Of a DNA stretch of 64,000 nt, positions 26,554 to 37,129 are shown piece after piece. Origin of the DNA: Pseudomonas sp. FEN (GTDB lineage Bacteria > Pseudomonadota > Gammaproteobacteria > Pseudomonadales > Pseudomonadaceae); the NCBI RefSeq assembly GCF_904067045.1, contig NZ_CAJFDC010000012.1, positions 62,001 through 126,000 of the forward strand, in the 5' to 3' direction. The notes under the pieces are model-generated. The model saw only the letters and a list, made by a program, of their open reading frames with translations, did not search any database and was not told where the DNA came from. The stretch's first letter is position 1. Each line of letters starts with the position of its first letter. A program made the position numbers and the translations under genes.

Positions 26554-26719
26554 GATGAAGTTCCTTTTTTGGGGGGTGGCTAACTGGATCTCAGCTTAAG
26601 GAGCCGCTCCTGTAGCAACAACGCACCCATCAGAACAATATTTGTTTGCTAATGGCACAGATGAATCGAGCAACCCGCGCACTCAATGCTCTCGGTGCCG
26701 CGTCGGCACTTCTCGCAAG

Positions 26720-26766
26720 CAAAAAAAATCCGGAAATCCTCACTTTCGTGGGCTTTCCGGATTTTC
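26720..26766 (-). terminator. Rho-independent terminator after tRNA-Lys
   Basis: On the minus strand an AATCCGGAAA stem (26754-26763 with 26729-26737) closes a loop and is followed by a run of T (26721-26728). It lies about 15 bases past the tRNA 3' end and ends that transcript. Confidence 0.8.
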
Positions 26767-26780
26767 TTCTACAACAAATA

Positions 26781-26856
26781 TGGTGGGTCGTGTGGGATTC
26801 GAACCTACGACCAATTGGTTAAAAGCCAACTGCTCTACCAACTGAGCTAACGACCC
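26781..26856 (-). tRNA. tRNA-Lys (anticodon TTT)
   Basis: The minus strand folds as a 76-nt tRNA: acceptor GGGTCGT pairs with ACGACCC, the D-arm contains AGCTCAGTTGGTAGAG, the anticodon loop is CTTTTAA (anticodon TTT), the T-arm contains GGTTCGAATCC, and CCA is encoded. The region corresponds to the tRNA-Lys next to queC in P. aeruginosa. The decayed toxin-antitoxin pair lies just beyond its 3' end, but I saw no duplicated tRNA end to suggest an attachment site. Confidence 0.97.
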
Positions 26857-26865
26857 GCTGTGTGG

Positions 26866-26901
26866 TGGCGCGTATAATACTGATTTCTAACGGGAATTCA
26901 A
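26866..26901 (-). promoter_or_regulatory. Sigma-70-type promoter of tRNA-Lys
   Basis: TTGAAT (-35, 26896-26901) and TATTAT (-10, 26874-26879) are separated by 16 bases on the minus strand. They are followed by a GC-rich stretch (GCGCC) typical of stringently controlled stable-RNA promoters. The predicted start is roughly ten bases before the mature 5' end. Confidence 0.6.
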
Positions 26902-26919
26902 CACTTTAAATGAAAAAAA

Positions 26920-27609
26920 TCAAAAATAACGTGTCGGATCGCTGATTCCGGCCATTGCGAAGCCTTCGGCACGCAGTCGGCAGCTGTCACATTTCCCACA
27001 TGCAAAGCCGTTAGCATCCGCTTGATAGCAGGATACAGTCAGCGAATAGTCGACCCCCAGCTTGACCCCGGCTTTGACGATATCGGCCTTGCTCAGGTTC
27101 TGCAGTGGGGCCTGGATGCGGAAACCATTGCCCTCGACGCCGGCTTTGGTCGCGAGATTGGCCAGGGTTTCAAAGGCCTCGACAAACTCGGGACGGCAGT
27201 CCGGATAACCGGAATAGTCCACCGCGTTGACCCCGATAAAGATGTCCCGAGCCCCCAGCACCTCGGCCCAACCCAAGGCCAGCGCCAGGAACACCGTGTT
27301 GCGCGCCGGTACGTAGGTCACCGGAATCCCTTCGCTCGGCGCTTCGGGCACATCGATGCTGCTGTCGGTCAAGGCCGAGCCGCCGATGCCGTTGAGGTTC
27401 AGGCCGATCACCTTGTGCTCGATCGCGCCGAGGTCGCGCGCCACCCGTTCGGCCGCCTGCAACTCGGCACGGTGCCGCTGGCCGTAGTCGAAACTCATGG
27501 TGTAGCAGCTATAACCCTGGGCACGCGCCATGGCCACCACGGTGGCCGAATCCAGGCCCCCGGAGAGAAGGATCACCGCTTTCTTTTCAGTGCTTGCTTG
27601 CGTGGTCAT
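26920..27609 (-). CDS. queC: 7-cyano-7-deazaguanine (preQ0) synthase
   Basis: QueC converts 7-carboxy-7-deazaguanine to preQ0 with ammonia and ATP in queuosine biosynthesis. The 229-residue protein has the PP-loop [17 protein letters not shown], the [10 protein letters not shown] segment, and the C-terminal zinc-binding [12 protein letters not shown] with a further Cys in VSCYQ. Start 27609 ([11 protein letters not shown]) is one base past the queE stop region, so queE and queC form an operon. A frame extending into queE is rejected. Confidence 0.96.
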   Translation of the reverse strand: MTTQASTEKKAVILLSGGLDSATVVAMARAQGYSCYTMSFDYGQRHRAELQAAERVARDLGAIEHKVIGLNLNGIGGSALTDSSIDVPEAPSEGIPVTYVPARNTVFLALALGWAEVLGARDIFIGVNAVDYSGYPDCRPEFVEAFETLANLATKAGVEGNGFRIQAPLQNLSKADIVKAGVKLGVDYSLTVSCYQADANGFACGKCDSCRLRAEGFAMAGISDPTRYF

Positions 27610-27610
27610 A

Positions 27611-28258
27611 TCAGCGCCCCGGCTCGTCATTCCATAGGTATTTGTGCAACTGCAGTTGCAGGCGCACCGGCAGGTTGTCCGCCACGATCCAGTCGGCCAG
27701 TTCGCGGGCCGACAGATCGTGATGGCTCGGCGAGAACAGGACTTCACCGGCACGCCGCTCCAGACCGTACTGAATCAACTTGGACACCGCCCAGTCATAG
27801 TCCTCCCGCGAGCAGATCACAAACTTGACCTGGTCGTTGGCGGTCAACAGCTCGATGTTCTCGTAGCGGTTGCGCTGCGATTCTTTCGAGCCCGGGGTCT
27901 TCAGGTCGAGCACGCGACTGACCCGTGTGTCCACCGGCGAGATGTCCAGCGCGCCGCTGGTTTCCAGGGACACACTGTAGCCCGCGTCACAGAGTCGCTT
28001 GAGCAAGGGAATGGCATTGGGCTGGGCCAAGGGTTCGCCACCTGTCACGCAGACATAGCGCGGGCGGTAACCAGCCACCTGCTCCAGCAGGCTGTCCAGG
28101 GTCATAAGGGTGCCGCCGCTGAAGGCATAGGCACTGTCGCAGTACTGGCAACGCAGCGGGCAGCCGGTCAGGCGCACGAAAACGGTGGGCAGCCCAGCCG
28201 TCCGCGTTTCACCCTGCAACGAGTAAAAAACTTCGGTAATTCTCAATGTGTCTTGCAT
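27611..28258 (-). CDS. queE: 7-carboxy-7-deazaguanine synthase (radical SAM)
   Basis: QueE rearranges carboxytetrahydropterin to 7-carboxy-7-deazaguanine. The protein has 215 residues from ATG 28258 ([17 protein letters not shown]), with another ATG nine bases upstream at 28267. It shows the iron-sulfur motif CPLRCQYC (CX3CX2C), VTGGEPL and LETSG, typical of the family. Followed directly by queC. I looked for a preQ1 riboswitch upstream and saw none. The upstream gap to cpoB contains the cpoB terminator. Confidence 0.95.
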   Translation of the reverse strand: MQDTLRITEVFYSLQGETRTAGLPTVFVRLTGCPLRCQYCDSAYAFSGGTLMTLDSLLEQVAGYRPRYVCVTGGEPLAQPNAIPLLKRLCDAGYSVSLETSGALDISPVDTRVSRVLDLKTPGSKESQRNRYENIELLTANDQVKFVICSREDYDWAVSKLIQYGLERRAGEVLFSPSHHDLSARELADWIVADNLPVRLQLQLHKYLWNDEPGR

Positions 28259-28373
28259 AGTCGCCACGGGCGTAACAGCTAAACAGGCCGTCCGCCTCAG
28301 TCAGGCACCGCCATGAACCTGCAATCGCATAGTCCAGGACAGCGTGTTTCATAAAAATGGGGGTGAATTCTAA

Positions 28374-28402
28374 CGAAAAAACCCGCGGCAAGCGCGGGTT
28401 TC
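28374..28402 (-). terminator. Rho-independent terminator after cpoB
   Basis: On the minus strand a seven-base stem (ACCCGCG/CGCGGGT, extended by AA/TT) with loop CTTGC is followed by a T-run at 28373-28380. It lies about 20 bases past the cpoB stop and ends the tol-pal transcript before queE. Confidence 0.8.
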
Positions 28403-28422
28403 TTCAAACGGGCCGTCGGCCA

Positions 28423-29244
28423 TCACATACGCTGCAGATCGCGCTGTGCCAACTGCGCGGCGGAAGTTCCCGGATATTGGGAAACTACCTGCTGCAGAAT
28501 ACCCTTGACCTTGTCGGTATGACCCAGGCGACGCTCGACATCCGCCAGCTTGTACAGCGAGTCCGGCACTTTGGCATGCTTGGGATACAGCTGGCTGACC
28601 TTGGCAAAGGCCTGACCGGCGCCTTGCAGGTCACCTTTGGCCAGGTTCACTTCACCCAGCCAGTACTGCGCGTTACCGGCGTACTGGCTATTCGGGTACT
28701 TGCGCAGGAAAGCGCTGAACGCCTGACTGGCCTTGTCGAAGTCCTTGGCCTTGATCAGGTCGAAGGCAGCATCGTAGTAGAGCTTTTCCTTGGCCGGATC
28801 ACCCGGCTCGCTGCTGGCCGCGGGGGCCTGGGCAGCGGGTACGGCACCGGCGGCGGCACTGACATTGCCACCGGCTGAAGAATTATCGGGAGCTGCAGCC
28901 GCCGGAGCGCCGCCACTACCTATGCGCCGATCAAGATCCTGGTATCGCTCCAGGTTTTCCTGCTTCATGCGCGCAATATCGTTTTGCAGAACTTCGATCA
29001 CGCCTTGCTGCTGCGCGATTTGTTCCTGCATGCGTTGCAATTGATTGAACAGCTCGCCCTGTGCCGAGACAGGGGTCGAAACCCCTCCCCCGGCATAGGC
29101 GCCGTTCGTACCGTAACCCGCAGGCGGATAACTCCCACCGCTATTATTGCCGGAGTTGTCATCGACCACAGGAACCGCAGCCCACGCCGCAAGCGGCATG
29201 AGGCTGAGAGCCAGAACAGTTACAGCACGACGGCACGTTCGCAT
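28423..29244 (-). CDS. cpoB: Cell division coordinator CpoB (YbgF)
   Basis: CpoB is a periplasmic TPR protein that couples Tol-Pal constriction to peptidoglycan synthesis by PBP1B. The 273-residue product has a signal peptide (MRTCRRAVTVLALSLMPLAA, cleavage near AWA), a Gly/Ser-rich segment, a coiled-coil (ELFNQLQRMQEQIAQQQG, about 63-105) that trimerises in E. coli CpoB, an Ala/Pro linker, and TPRs from about 150 (AFLRKYPNSQYAGNAQYWLG). It is the last gene of the tol-pal cluster, six bases after pal. Confidence 0.95.
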   Translation of the reverse strand: MRTCRRAVTVLALSLMPLAAWAAVPVVDDNSGNNSGGSYPPAGYGTNGAYAGGGVSTPVSAQGELFNQLQRMQEQIAQQQGVIEVLQNDIARMKQENLERYQDLDRRIGSGGAPAAAAPDNSSAGGNVSAAAGAVPAAQAPAASSEPGDPAKEKLYYDAAFDLIKAKDFDKASQAFSAFLRKYPNSQYAGNAQYWLGEVNLAKGDLQGAGQAFAKVSQLYPKHAKVPDSLYKLADVERRLGHTDKVKGILQQVVSQYPGTSAAQLAQRDLQRM

Positions 29245-29250
29245 GACGAA

Positions 29251-29748
29251 TTACTTACGCAGTTCGACGCGACGGTTTTGAGCCCAGGACTGCTCGTCGT
29301 GGCCAGTAGCAACTGGACGCTCTTTACCGTAGGAAACCAGTTCCAGTTGGCCTGGAGCAACACCTTGCAGTACCAGGTAGCGTTGAACGGCTTTCGCACG
29401 ACGCTCGCCCAGTGCCATGTTGTACTCGCGAGTACCACGTTCGTCGGTGTTACCTTCCAGAACGACTTTAGCGCCGTTAGCTTTCAGGTCCTTGGCGTGA
29501 ACGTCCAGGGCGCGCATGGCTTCTGGCTTCAGGTCCGAGCTATCGTATTCGAAGTAGAAAGTGGTGATAGCGCGCAGAGCAGCTTCTTCGCTCAGGGAGC
29601 CGTCGACTGCACCAGTGTTAGCGCCGTAACCAGCGTTTGGATCTACAGCGCCTTGACCGGCATTGTCGCCGCCTTTGGACGAGCAACCTACAGCTACAGC
29701 CATGGCCAGAGCCAGCGCAGCAAATTTACCAAACTTCAGCATTTCCAT
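29251..29748 (-). CDS. pal: Peptidoglycan-associated lipoprotein Pal (OprL)
   Basis: Pal anchors the outer membrane to peptidoglycan and interacts with TolB. From ATG 29748 the product has 165 residues: a lipoprotein signal with lipobox VAVGC (Cys22), a short linker, and an OmpA-like domain with [18 protein letters not shown], the meso-diaminopimelate-binding segment. It is nearly identical to P. aeruginosa OprL. An upstream in-frame ATG at 29784 would spoil the lipoprotein signal. It lies between tolB and cpoB. Confidence 0.97.
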   Translation of the reverse strand: MEMLKFGKFAALALAMAVAVGCSSKGGDNAGQGAVDPNAGYGANTGAVDGSLSEEAALRAITTFYFEYDSSDLKPEAMRALDVHAKDLKANGAKVVLEGNTDERGTREYNMALGERRAKAVQRYLVLQGVAPGQLELVSYGKERPVATGHDEQSWAQNRRVELRK

Positions 29749-29802
29749 CGTAAAACTCCTAATGAACCCCAGTGTGTTAAGCAAAATCTTTGTAGCGCCG
29801 CG

Positions 29803-31104
29803 TCAGTTCAGGTAAGGGGACCAGGAAGGTTCTCTGACTTCGCCTTGAGCGGTAGGAAGCGGGAGCCTTACGCGTCCATTGATGGACACGAGCATCAAGA
29901 CTCCCCGGCCCTGCTGGGCGGTGGCGTAGATTACCATGGTGCCGTTGGGTGCGACAGTGGCTGACTCATCAAGGTTGGTGTCTGTCAGTATTTTTACTGT
30001 CCCACGTTGCAGATCCTGAGCCGCTACCCGGAAATTGGTGAAGCCATCCTGGCGATGGATCATCACCAGGGTTTTCTCATCCGCCGACAGTTTCGGGTTG
30101 GCGTTGTAGTTACCGATGAAGGTCACCCGCTCCGCACCGCCGCCATTGACGTTGGTCTTGTAGATCTGTGGCTTGCCGCCGCGATCGGAAGTGAAGTAGA
30201 GGGTCGAGCCATCCTTGCCCCAGAACGGTTCGGTGTTGATACCCGGGCCGCTGGTGACGCGATTCATCTGGCGCGTGGCCATGTTCATCACATAGATGTC
30301 CGGGTTACCGTCCTTGGACAGCACGAACGCCAGGCGCGTACCGTCCGGCGACCAGGCTGGCGCACCGTTGAGGCCTTCGAAGTTGGTGATCTGCTCACGG
30401 CGACCGGTATCAATGTGCTGGACGAAGATGCGCGGACGCTTCTGTTCGAACGACACGTAGGCGATACGCTTGCCATCCGGGGCAAAACGCGGCGACAGGA
30501 TCGGCTCGCGCGACTGCAGCAGGGTCACCGCGCGCGCGCCGTCATAGTCCGAGCGTTGCAGGGTGTAACGGGTGTTGTTCACCGAGAAGCGTTCAGCCGT
30601 GACATAGAGCATGCGCGTGGAGAACGCGCCCTTGATGCCGGTGAGCTTTTCAAACGACTGGTCGGAAATGTAGTGCGACATGTCGCGCAACTGATCGACC
30701 GTGCCCGAGACGCTGCCGGTCAGCACTTGCTGCTCGGTGGAGACGTTGAAGAGCGCGTACTGCACCTGCAGGCGACCGCCCGAGGGAACAATGCTACCGA
30801 CCATGATGTACTGGGCGCCCAGGGCCTTCCAGTCACGGTAGATGACTTCGCTGGCCTGGGTTGGCAGGCTGATCATGTTCTGCTTCGGAATCGGCGAGTA
30901 GTAACCGGAGTTACGCAAGTCGTCGCCGATGATCTGGGCCATGTCGTCTGGCAGGACGCTACCGCCCTGCCAGCCGAACGGTACGACCGCGATAGGCGTG
31001 GCCCGATCGCTGCCGCTGGTGACCAGAATGTTCTTTTCATCCGCCATCGCCATCCCTGCCAGGCAGCAGATCACGACAAGCATTGTTCGAAGAAGGTTTC
31101 TCAC
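29803..31104 (-). CDS. tolB: Tol-Pal system beta-propeller protein TolB
   Basis: TolB is the periplasmic link between TolA and Pal. The 433-residue protein has a signal peptide ([21 protein letters not shown]), an N-terminal alpha/beta domain (about 30-165), and a six-bladed WD40-like propeller with repeated [13 protein letters not shown] blades ([39 protein letters not shown]). The start is GTG 31104, overlapping the tolA stop (GTGA); an ATG at 31083 would cut the signal peptide. Confidence 0.96.
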   Translation of the reverse strand: MRNLLRTMLVVICCLAGMAMADEKNILVTSGSDRATPIAVVPFGWQGGSVLPDDMAQIIGDDLRNSGYYSPIPKQNMISLPTQASEVIYRDWKALGAQYIMVGSIVPSGGRLQVQYALFNVSTEQQVLTGSVSGTVDQLRDMSHYISDQSFEKLTGIKGAFSTRMLYVTAERFSVNNTRYTLQRSDYDGARAVTLLQSREPILSPRFAPDGKRIAYVSFEQKRPRIFVQHIDTGRREQITNFEGLNGAPAWSPDGTRLAFVLSKDGNPDIYVMNMATRQMNRVTSGPGINTEPFWGKDGSTLYFTSDRGGKPQIYKTNVNGGGAERVTFIGNYNANPKLSADEKTLVMIHRQDGFTNFRVAAQDLQRGTVKILTDTNLDESATVAPNGTMVIYATAQQGRGVLMLVSINGRVRLPLPTAQGEVREPSWSPYLN

Positions 31105-32165
31105 AAGGCTAGATCCTCAGGTGTGAATGTCATCTTGAAGGAACGATAGGGCGCAAAGTCGCTCGGTTTCATTCCCTGCATTTCCGTCAAACGACCAATA
31201 TTCTTGACCGCAGCTACCGCCGAGGCGTCAAACGGGCCGTCACCGCTGGACTTGGCCACCGAGACCGTGGTCACCGTACCGTCCGGCAACATGCCGATTT
31301 GCAGCACCACCGTCATGCCCTTGCGCGCCGAAGGCGGACGTGCCCAACCTTCCGCGGCACGGGAACGAATCAGATCGTCGAAACTGCCAGCCGTTTCATC
31401 GCCCTGCTCATCGGCCAGGGCCTGCTGGCGCTGCGGCGTGTCGGAAAGCAAGTCTGCCAGGGCCTGGGCCTTTTTATCTTCGGCAGCTTTACGCGCCGCG
31501 TCCTGCGATTTCTTCTTCGCAGCATCGGCGGCAGCTTTCTTCTTCGCGTCTTCAGCGACTTTCTTCTTCGCCTCGTCAGCCTCGGCTTTCTTCTTCGCGT
31601 CTTCGGCGGCTTTTTTCTTGGCGTCCTCGACGATTTTTTTCTTCGCTTCGTCAGCAGCCTTCTTGGCCTCTTCTTCAGCGGCCTTCTTGGCTTCGTCCTC
31701 GGCTTTCTTCTTGGCTATATCAGCCAATTCCTTTTTCGCTTCGGCAGCCTTCTTCGCGTCGTCGGCCTTCTTGGCCTCATCGGCCTTTTTCGCCTCGTCG
31801 GCTTTCTTGGTTTCTTCGGACTTCTTGGCTTCCTCGGCCTTTTGAGCCGCTTCCTCTTTCTTTTGTTCCGCAGCCTTTATCGCTTCCTGCTCGACCTTCT
31901 TCTGCTCCATCTGTTCGACTTCGGTCTGGCGCGCGGCGGATTTCTTCGCCTCACCGGCAATCTTCTGATTGGTCTGGGTGGTTGCCTGACTTTTCGATTT
32001 CAGTTGATACAGGGTCGCCTGGACAATCGGCTTGGCCTCCGGCAATTCCGGCGTCATGGCAAAGCTGACGAACAGCATGCCAAAGATCAGGATATGCAGG
32101 GCGATCGCCCAGACACTAGGCCAGAAGTAGCTTTCCGAAGCGGACGGCTCTCGCTGTTGGTGCAT
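31101..32165 (-). CDS. tolA: Tol-Pal system protein TolA
   Basis: TolA spans the periplasm from TolQR to TolB-Pal. The 354-residue protein has one N-terminal TM (about 18-38), a long Lys/Ala/Glu helix (about 70-250, repeats such as [14 protein letters not shown]), and a globular C-terminal domain (about 260-354; [20 protein letters not shown]). The Lys-rich stretch makes the DNA strand highly AAG/GCC repetitive. Overlaps tolB by four bases and the tolR stop by one base. Confidence 0.96.
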   Translation of the reverse strand: MHQQREPSASESYFWPSVWAIALHILIFGMLFVSFAMTPELPEAKPIVQATLYQLKSKSQATTQTNQKIAGEAKKSAARQTEVEQMEQKKVEQEAIKAAEQKKEEAAQKAEEAKKSEETKKADEAKKADEAKKADDAKKAAEAKKELADIAKKKAEDEAKKAAEEEAKKAADEAKKKIVEDAKKKAAEDAKKKAEADEAKKKVAEDAKKKAAADAAKKKSQDAARKAAEDKKAQALADLLSDTPQRQQALADEQGDETAGSFDDLIRSRAAEGWARPPSARKGMTVVLQIGMLPDGTVTTVSVAKSSGDGPFDASAVAAVKNIGRLTEMQGMKPSDFAPYRSFKMTFTPEDLAL

Positions 32166-32617
32166 CAGGGGGCCTCGGTAATCAAGCCAACATTACCGAC
32201 GCCGGCTTTCTGCAGACCGCCCATGGCACCCATGACGGAGCCATAATCGACGGTCTTGTCACCGCGAATGAACACCTGGGTACGCTTGCCACTTTCAGTG
32301 CCGGCGCGAATGATCTTGGTCACCGCATCGGTCATCTGCGGCAGGGTCATCGCCCTGTCCTGCTGTTTTTCGGTGTCGACTTCGCTGCCAAGGTTCCAGT
32401 AGTAGGTCTTGTCAGCCTTGATCGAAATGGTCAGGACCTGGGTGTTGTTGTCCTGCGGCAAGGCTTCGCTGGAAACCTTGGGCAGATCAACCTTCACGCC
32501 CTGATTGAGCATCGGCGCGGTCACCATGAAGATAACCAGCAGCACCAACATCACGTCGATGTAGGGCACCACGTTCATCTCGGCGACCGGCTTGCGTTTG
32601 TGGCGAACTCGGGCCAT
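32165..32617 (-). CDS. tolR: Tol-Pal system protein TolR
   Basis: TolR is an inner-membrane ExbD-family protein that forms the proton-driven motor with TolQ. The 150-residue product has the conserved TM with NVVPYIDVMLVLLVIFMVTA near residues 15-35, including the membrane aspartate required for energy coupling, then a periplasmic domain. The start codon is ATG 32617. It is 14 bases downstream of tolQ and overlaps tolA by one base. Confidence 0.96.
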   Translation of the reverse strand: MARVRHKRKPVAEMNVVPYIDVMLVLLVIFMVTAPMLNQGVKVDLPKVSSEALPQDNNTQVLTISIKADKTYYWNLGSEVDTEKQQDRAMTLPQMTDAVTKIIRAGTESGKRTQVFIRGDKTVDYGSVMGAMGGLQKAGVGNVGLITEAP

Positions 32618-32631
32618 GGGGATTTACCTGC

Positions 32632-33327
32632 TCACTCTTCGCTGGTGTGCACTTTACGGTGCAGGATCGCCTGGAACTCATCGGCGAAGGTGTAGTAACG
32701 GCTGATCAGGGCCTCGCCACGGGAGGCGAAGCGGTTGTAGGCGATCACCGCCGGAATGGCCGCGAACAGGCCGATGGCGGTGGCCACCAGCGCTTCGGAA
32801 ATACCCGGGGCCACGGTGGCCAGGGTCGCCTGCTGGGCGGTGGCCAGGCCACGGAAGGAGTTCATGATCCCCCAGACGGTACCGAACAAACCGATGTACG
32901 GGCTGACGGAGCCGACGGTGGCGAGGAACGGCAGGCTCTGCTCGAGCTTTTCTTCTTCACGGGAGATGGCCACGCGCATGGCCCGCGACACACCTTCCAT
33001 GACCGCTTCCGGATCGACGCCCGGTTGCTGGCGCAGACGGGAGAACTCCTTGAAGCCGGCGCGGAAGATCTGTTCCACGCCCGAATCAGGGTCCGGGTTG
33101 CTGCCGGCCTGACGGTACAGCTTGGACAGGTCGATACCGGACCAGAAGCGCTCTTCGAAGCTCTCCAGAGCGCGGCGACCGGCACGCAACAGGTTGCTGC
33201 GCTGAAAAATCATGATCCACGAGGTGACCGAGGCGGCCACCAGGATCAGCATGACCAATTGCACCACGATGCTGGCATTGCTGACCAAGCTCCACATGGA
33301 GGAATGGTCGACGACGTTAGCTTCCAC
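32632..33327 (-). CDS. tolQ: Tol-Pal system protein TolQ
   Basis: TolQ is the MotA/ExbB-family motor subunit. The 231-residue protein has TM1 (about 15-40, [20 protein letters not shown]), a large cytoplasmic loop, and TM2/TM3 (about 135-195) with [14 protein letters not shown] and [20 protein letters not shown]. It overlaps the upstream ybgC by 11 bases, as in most gammaproteobacterial tol operons. The cluster order ybgC-tolQ-tolR-tolA-tolB-pal-cpoB is complete. Confidence 0.96.
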   Translation of the reverse strand: MEANVVDHSSMWSLVSNASIVVQLVMLILVAASVTSWIMIFQRSNLLRAGRRALESFEERFWSGIDLSKLYRQAGSNPDPDSGVEQIFRAGFKEFSRLRQQPGVDPEAVMEGVSRAMRVAISREEEKLEQSLPFLATVGSVSPYIGLFGTVWGIMNSFRGLATAQQATLATVAPGISEALVATAIGLFAAIPAVIAYNRFASRGEALISRYYTFADEFQAILHRKVHTSEE

Positions 33328-33784
33328 GCTTTATCTCCTGCTCTAAGTGAGTACCCGCGCCGCTTGTGTCGGCAAAGGCCGAACGCAAGGCTTCTGGAAT
33401 GGCCCGGGGTTTTAAACTATCGGCGCGCACACAGGCCACCAGGAACCGCCCTTCGCAGAGCAGCGTTTCATCATCAGCCCGCCTGACCTGCTGCTTGAAG
33501 CGCAGGCTCGCACGGTTCAGCTCAATCACCTCGGCGCTGATCGAAAGCTCGTCGTCCAATCGCGCCGGCGCGTGGTACCGCGCTTCGCTGGAATGCACGA
33601 CGAACAACAGGTTCTCCCCTGCCAGCGACGATTGGGCAAAGCCCAACTCCCGTAGCCGCTCGGTCCGAGCCCGCTCCATGAACTTAAGGTAATTGACGTA
33701 ATACACGATGCCGCCGGCATCGGTGTCCTCGTAATAAACGCGACAGCGATGTGCGAACGACTGAACCCCGTTTTGCGCGCGCAT
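33317..33784 (-). CDS. ybgC: Acyl-CoA thioesterase YbgC
   Basis: YbgC is a hot-dog-fold thioesterase that hydrolyses short-chain and long-chain acyl-CoA or acyl-ACP and heads the tol-pal operon. The 155-residue product has [23 protein letters not shown] with the catalytic Asp, and a hot-dog body ending near RFLVACVRA. It overlaps tolQ by 11 bases, indicating translational coupling. It is separated from ruvB by about 138 non-coding bases that contain the operon promoter. Confidence 0.94.
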   Translation of the reverse strand: MRAQNGVQSFAHRCRVYYEDTDAGGIVYYVNYLKFMERARTERLRELGFAQSSLAGENLLFVVHSSEARYHAPARLDDELSISAEVIELNRASLRFKQQVRRADDETLLCEGRFLVACVRADSLKPRAIPEALRSAFADTSGAGTHLEQEIKRGS

Positions 33785-33922
33785 ACTCTAGTGCTTACTC
33801 CTCAGGTTGCCAATCCGGCCAGGCAACTGTTTTTCATCCTTCGACGATTTTTTGCATGAAGATTCGTGACACGTGCCCCTCGGACAACGCAAACCGCGAA
33901 TAAATCAGCCCCGATCCTGCCA

Positions 33923-34981
33923 TTACTCGTCCAGCGCATCCAGAAACTCGTCTACCACGGGCATTTCACCCAAGCGTGACGGAATGTTCAAACCAAAGTG
34001 CAGATAGGCATGCCGGGTCACCACCCGTCCACGGGGCGTGCGCATGATATAGCCCTGCTGGATCAGGTAGGGCTCGAGTACATCCTCGATGGTATGCCGC
34101 TCCTCGCTGATCGCCGCCGCCAGGCTGTCCACGCCGACCGGACCGCCGTCGAATTTCTCGATCATGGTCAACAGCAGACGCCGGTCCTGGTGATCGAAAC
34201 CATGTTCGTCGACATCCAGCAGGTTCAAGGCCAGGTCCGCCACGGCCTTGGTGATATGGCCCTTGGCCCGCACTTCGGCGAAGTCGCGTACCCGACGCAA
34301 CAAACGGTTGGCGATCCGCGGCGTACCACGGGCCCGTCGGGCGATCTCGAAGGCACCTTCAGGGTCCAGCGGCAAGCCGAGAATGCCCGCCGAGCGAGTG
34401 ACGATGATCGCCAGGTCCGCGATGCTATAGAACTCAAGACGCTGGACGATACCAAAGCGGTCACGCAAGGGATTGGTCAACATGCCGGCGCGCGTGGTGG
34501 CGCCGACCAGGGTAAAGGGCGGCAGATCGAGCTTGATCGAGCGCGCCGCCGGGCCTTCGCCGATCATGATATCGAGCTGGAAGTCCTCCATCGCCGGGTA
34601 CAGGACTTCCTCGACGACGGGCGACAGGCGATGGATTTCATCGATAAAGAGCACATCGTGAGGCTCGAGATTGGTCAGCAGCGCCGCCAGGTCTCCGGCC
34701 CGTTCCAATACCGGCCCCGAAGTGCTCTTGATCGACACGCCCATTTCCTGGGCGATGATATTGGCCAGGGTGGTCTTACCCAGGCCCGGCGGGCCGAAGA
34801 TCAGGGTGTGATCAAGGGATTCGCCGCGCCCGCGCGCCGCCTGGATAAACAGCTCCATCTGCTCCTTGACCGTCGGCTGGCCGATGTACTCGGCCAGGCT
34901 CAACGGCCGGATGGCGCGATCCTGGATTTCCTCGCGGTCGCGTCCGCCCGAGGCGGTAATCAAACGGTCGGCTTCAATCAC
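33923..34981 (-). CDS. ruvB: Holliday junction branch migration ATPase RuvB
   Basis: RuvB is the hexameric AAA+ motor that drives branch migration with RuvA. The 352-residue protein starts at GTG 34981, directly adjoining the ruvA stop. It has Walker [10 protein letters not shown], Walker B ([12 protein letters not shown]), sensor-1 ([11 protein letters not shown]), and the C-terminal winged-helix domain with [16 protein letters not shown]. The DNA strand order ruvC-ruvA-ruvB is the usual gammaproteobacterial one. Confidence 0.97.
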   Translation of the reverse strand: MIEADRLITASGGRDREEIQDRAIRPLSLAEYIGQPTVKEQMELFIQAARGRGESLDHTLIFGPPGLGKTTLANIIAQEMGVSIKSTSGPVLERAGDLAALLTNLEPHDVLFIDEIHRLSPVVEEVLYPAMEDFQLDIMIGEGPAARSIKLDLPPFTLVGATTRAGMLTNPLRDRFGIVQRLEFYSIADLAIIVTRSAGILGLPLDPEGAFEIARRARGTPRIANRLLRRVRDFAEVRAKGHITKAVADLALNLLDVDEHGFDHQDRRLLLTMIEKFDGGPVGVDSLAAAISEERHTIEDVLEPYLIQQGYIMRTPRGRVVTRHAYLHFGLNIPSRLGEMPVVDEFLDALDE

Positions 34982-35596
34982 TTAGATCATTCCCTTCAGG
35001 GCGCGACGAATCATGTCTTCGCTGCTCAGGCCTTTGTCTTTGATCGCCGACACCGCCTTGCTCGCCTCCTGAGGCTTGTAGCCCAGGGAAATCAGCGCAC
35101 TGACCGCATCGGTTTCCGCGCTGGCCACCGGCACCGCGGCCACGCCGTCTGGCTGGTTGGGCACCAGGGCAAACATGCTCGGCACGGTTTCCCAGGCCTT
35201 GAAGCGATCCTTGAGCTCGACCAGCAGGCGCTCGGCGGTCTTCTTGCCAACGCCGGGCACCCGCACCAGCGCCGAGGTGTCCTGGGCCTGCACGCAACGC
35301 ACCAGTTCGTCGACCTCCAGGCTCGACATCAGTGCCAGGGCCAACTTCGGCCCGACGCCATTGAGCCGGATCAATTCGCGGAAAAAGTCGCGCTCGCGCT
35401 TGCCGAAGAAGCCATAGAGTAACTGGGCATCCTCGCGCACAACCAGATGCGTGTGCAGGGTCAGCGGCTCGCCGACCGACGGCAGGCGGTAAAGCGTGGT
35501 CATCGGCACTTCCAGCTCATAGCCGAGGCCATTCACATCAAGGATGAGGTGCGGCGGCTGTTTTTCAGCCAGGGTGCCGCGCAAACGTCCAATCAC
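34982..35596 (-). CDS. ruvA: Holliday junction DNA-binding subunit RuvA
   Basis: RuvA tetramers bind the four-way junction and load RuvB. The 204-residue protein has domain I ([12 protein letters not shown]), two helix-hairpin-helix elements ([14 protein letters not shown] and [15 protein letters not shown]), and a C-terminal RuvB-contact domain ([16 protein letters not shown]). It adjoins ruvB with no spacer and follows ruvC after about 115 bases. Confidence 0.97.
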   Translation of the reverse strand: MIGRLRGTLAEKQPPHLILDVNGLGYELEVPMTTLYRLPSVGEPLTLHTHLVVREDAQLLYGFFGKRERDFFRELIRLNGVGPKLALALMSSLEVDELVRCVQAQDTSALVRVPGVGKKTAERLLVELKDRFKAWETVPSMFALVPNQPDGVAAVPVASAETDAVSALISLGYKPQEASKAVSAIKDKGLSSEDMIRRALKGMI

Positions 35597-35711
35597 GTAT
35601 CAGATCCTTACTTTCTGGCCAGACCAGTGGCTGACGACTCGGAACGATAGCGCACTACCTTGTCCGGTGGGGCACTATCGACCAGCAAAATTGTTTGAGA
35701 CGATGATGCTA

Positions 35712-36236
35712 TCAGAGACGCAGGCGACCGCCACGGCTCCGTGCAGCGCCCAGGCCATGGGGCAAGAGACTGGAGCGGGTGTGCGCATGGCACAGGGCAA
35801 TCGCCAGGGCATCCGAGGCGTCTATTTGCGGCTTGGTGGTGAGTTTGAGCAAATGCATGACCATCATCATCACCTGCTCCTTGTTGGCGCCGCCCGTGCC
35901 GGCCACGGCCTGCTTGACCTGGGTCGCGGTGTACTCGGCGATCTCGAGGTTTTCCTCGGCGCCGGCGACAATGGCCGCGCCCCGCGCCTGACCGAGTTTG
36001 AGCGCCGAATCGGCGTTTTTCGCCATGAACACCTTTTCGATGCCCATGGTTACCGGACCGTAGGTCTGGATCACCTCGCGGACACTGCGGTAGACGATCT
36101 GCAAACGCTCGTGCAGTTCGCCACTGCCGGTGCGGATACAACCCGACGCCACATATACGCAGCCACGCCCGGTATCGCGCACCACACCATAGCCGGTGAT
36201 ACGCGAACCGGGGTCGATACCAAGAATCAAAGTCAT
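35712..36236 (-). CDS. ruvC: Holliday junction resolvase RuvC
   Basis: RuvC cleaves Holliday junctions symmetrically. From ATG 36236 it has 174 residues, as usual: [17 protein letters not shown] with catalytic Asp7, GIEKVFM with the catalytic Glu, and [12 protein letters not shown] with the C-terminal acidic pair. An upstream in-frame ATG at 36293 lies in the yebC 3' end and is rejected. It lies 16 bases after yebC and starts the ruvCAB cluster. Confidence 0.96.
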   Translation of the reverse strand: MTLILGIDPGSRITGYGVVRDTGRGCVYVASGCIRTGSGELHERLQIVYRSVREVIQTYGPVTMGIEKVFMAKNADSALKLGQARGAAIVAGAEENLEIAEYTATQVKQAVAGTGGANKEQVMMMVMHLLKLTTKPQIDASDALAIALCHAHTRSSLLPHGLGAARSRGGRLRL

Positions 36237-36252
36237 AGTGCCTGCGCTTGGG

Positions 36253-36999
<747 letters not shown>

Positions 37000-37090
37000 A
37001 ACTCGCTCCGAATGCTCTTTGAAACATTGCAATGAAACATTGTCCGCCCTGCCCTGGGACAGCGGCCAACAATAAAAAGTCTCGACCTTG

Positions 37091-37118
37091 AAAAAAGGCG
37101 CATCCAGTGGATGCGCCC
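37091..37118 (-). terminator. Rho-independent terminator after aspS
   Basis: On the minus strand, GGCGCATCCA and TGGATGCGCC pair closely and are followed by a T-run (37091-37096). It lies just past the aspS stop at 37130. Confidence 0.85.
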
Positions 37119-37129
37119 TCGGGTCCGTC

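Noticed and set aside
26553..26856. Attachment site at tRNA-Lys for a mobile element
   Set aside because: The toxin-antitoxin relic is close, but no duplicated tRNA 3' end and no integrase were seen.
28259..28373. preQ1 riboswitch upstream of queE
   Set aside because: No preQ1 aptamer stem and no characteristic AAATAA-type loop were seen; the only clear hairpin is the cpoB terminator on the other side.
31200..32070. Apparent repetitive, low-complexity plus-strand frame opposite tolA
   Set aside because: Produced by the Lys/Ala/Glu-rich helix of TolA; not an independent repeat element.
33998..35422. A 474-codon plus-strand frame opposite ruvB and ruvA
   Set aside because: Overlaps two verified genes completely; no ribosome-binding site and no domain pattern.
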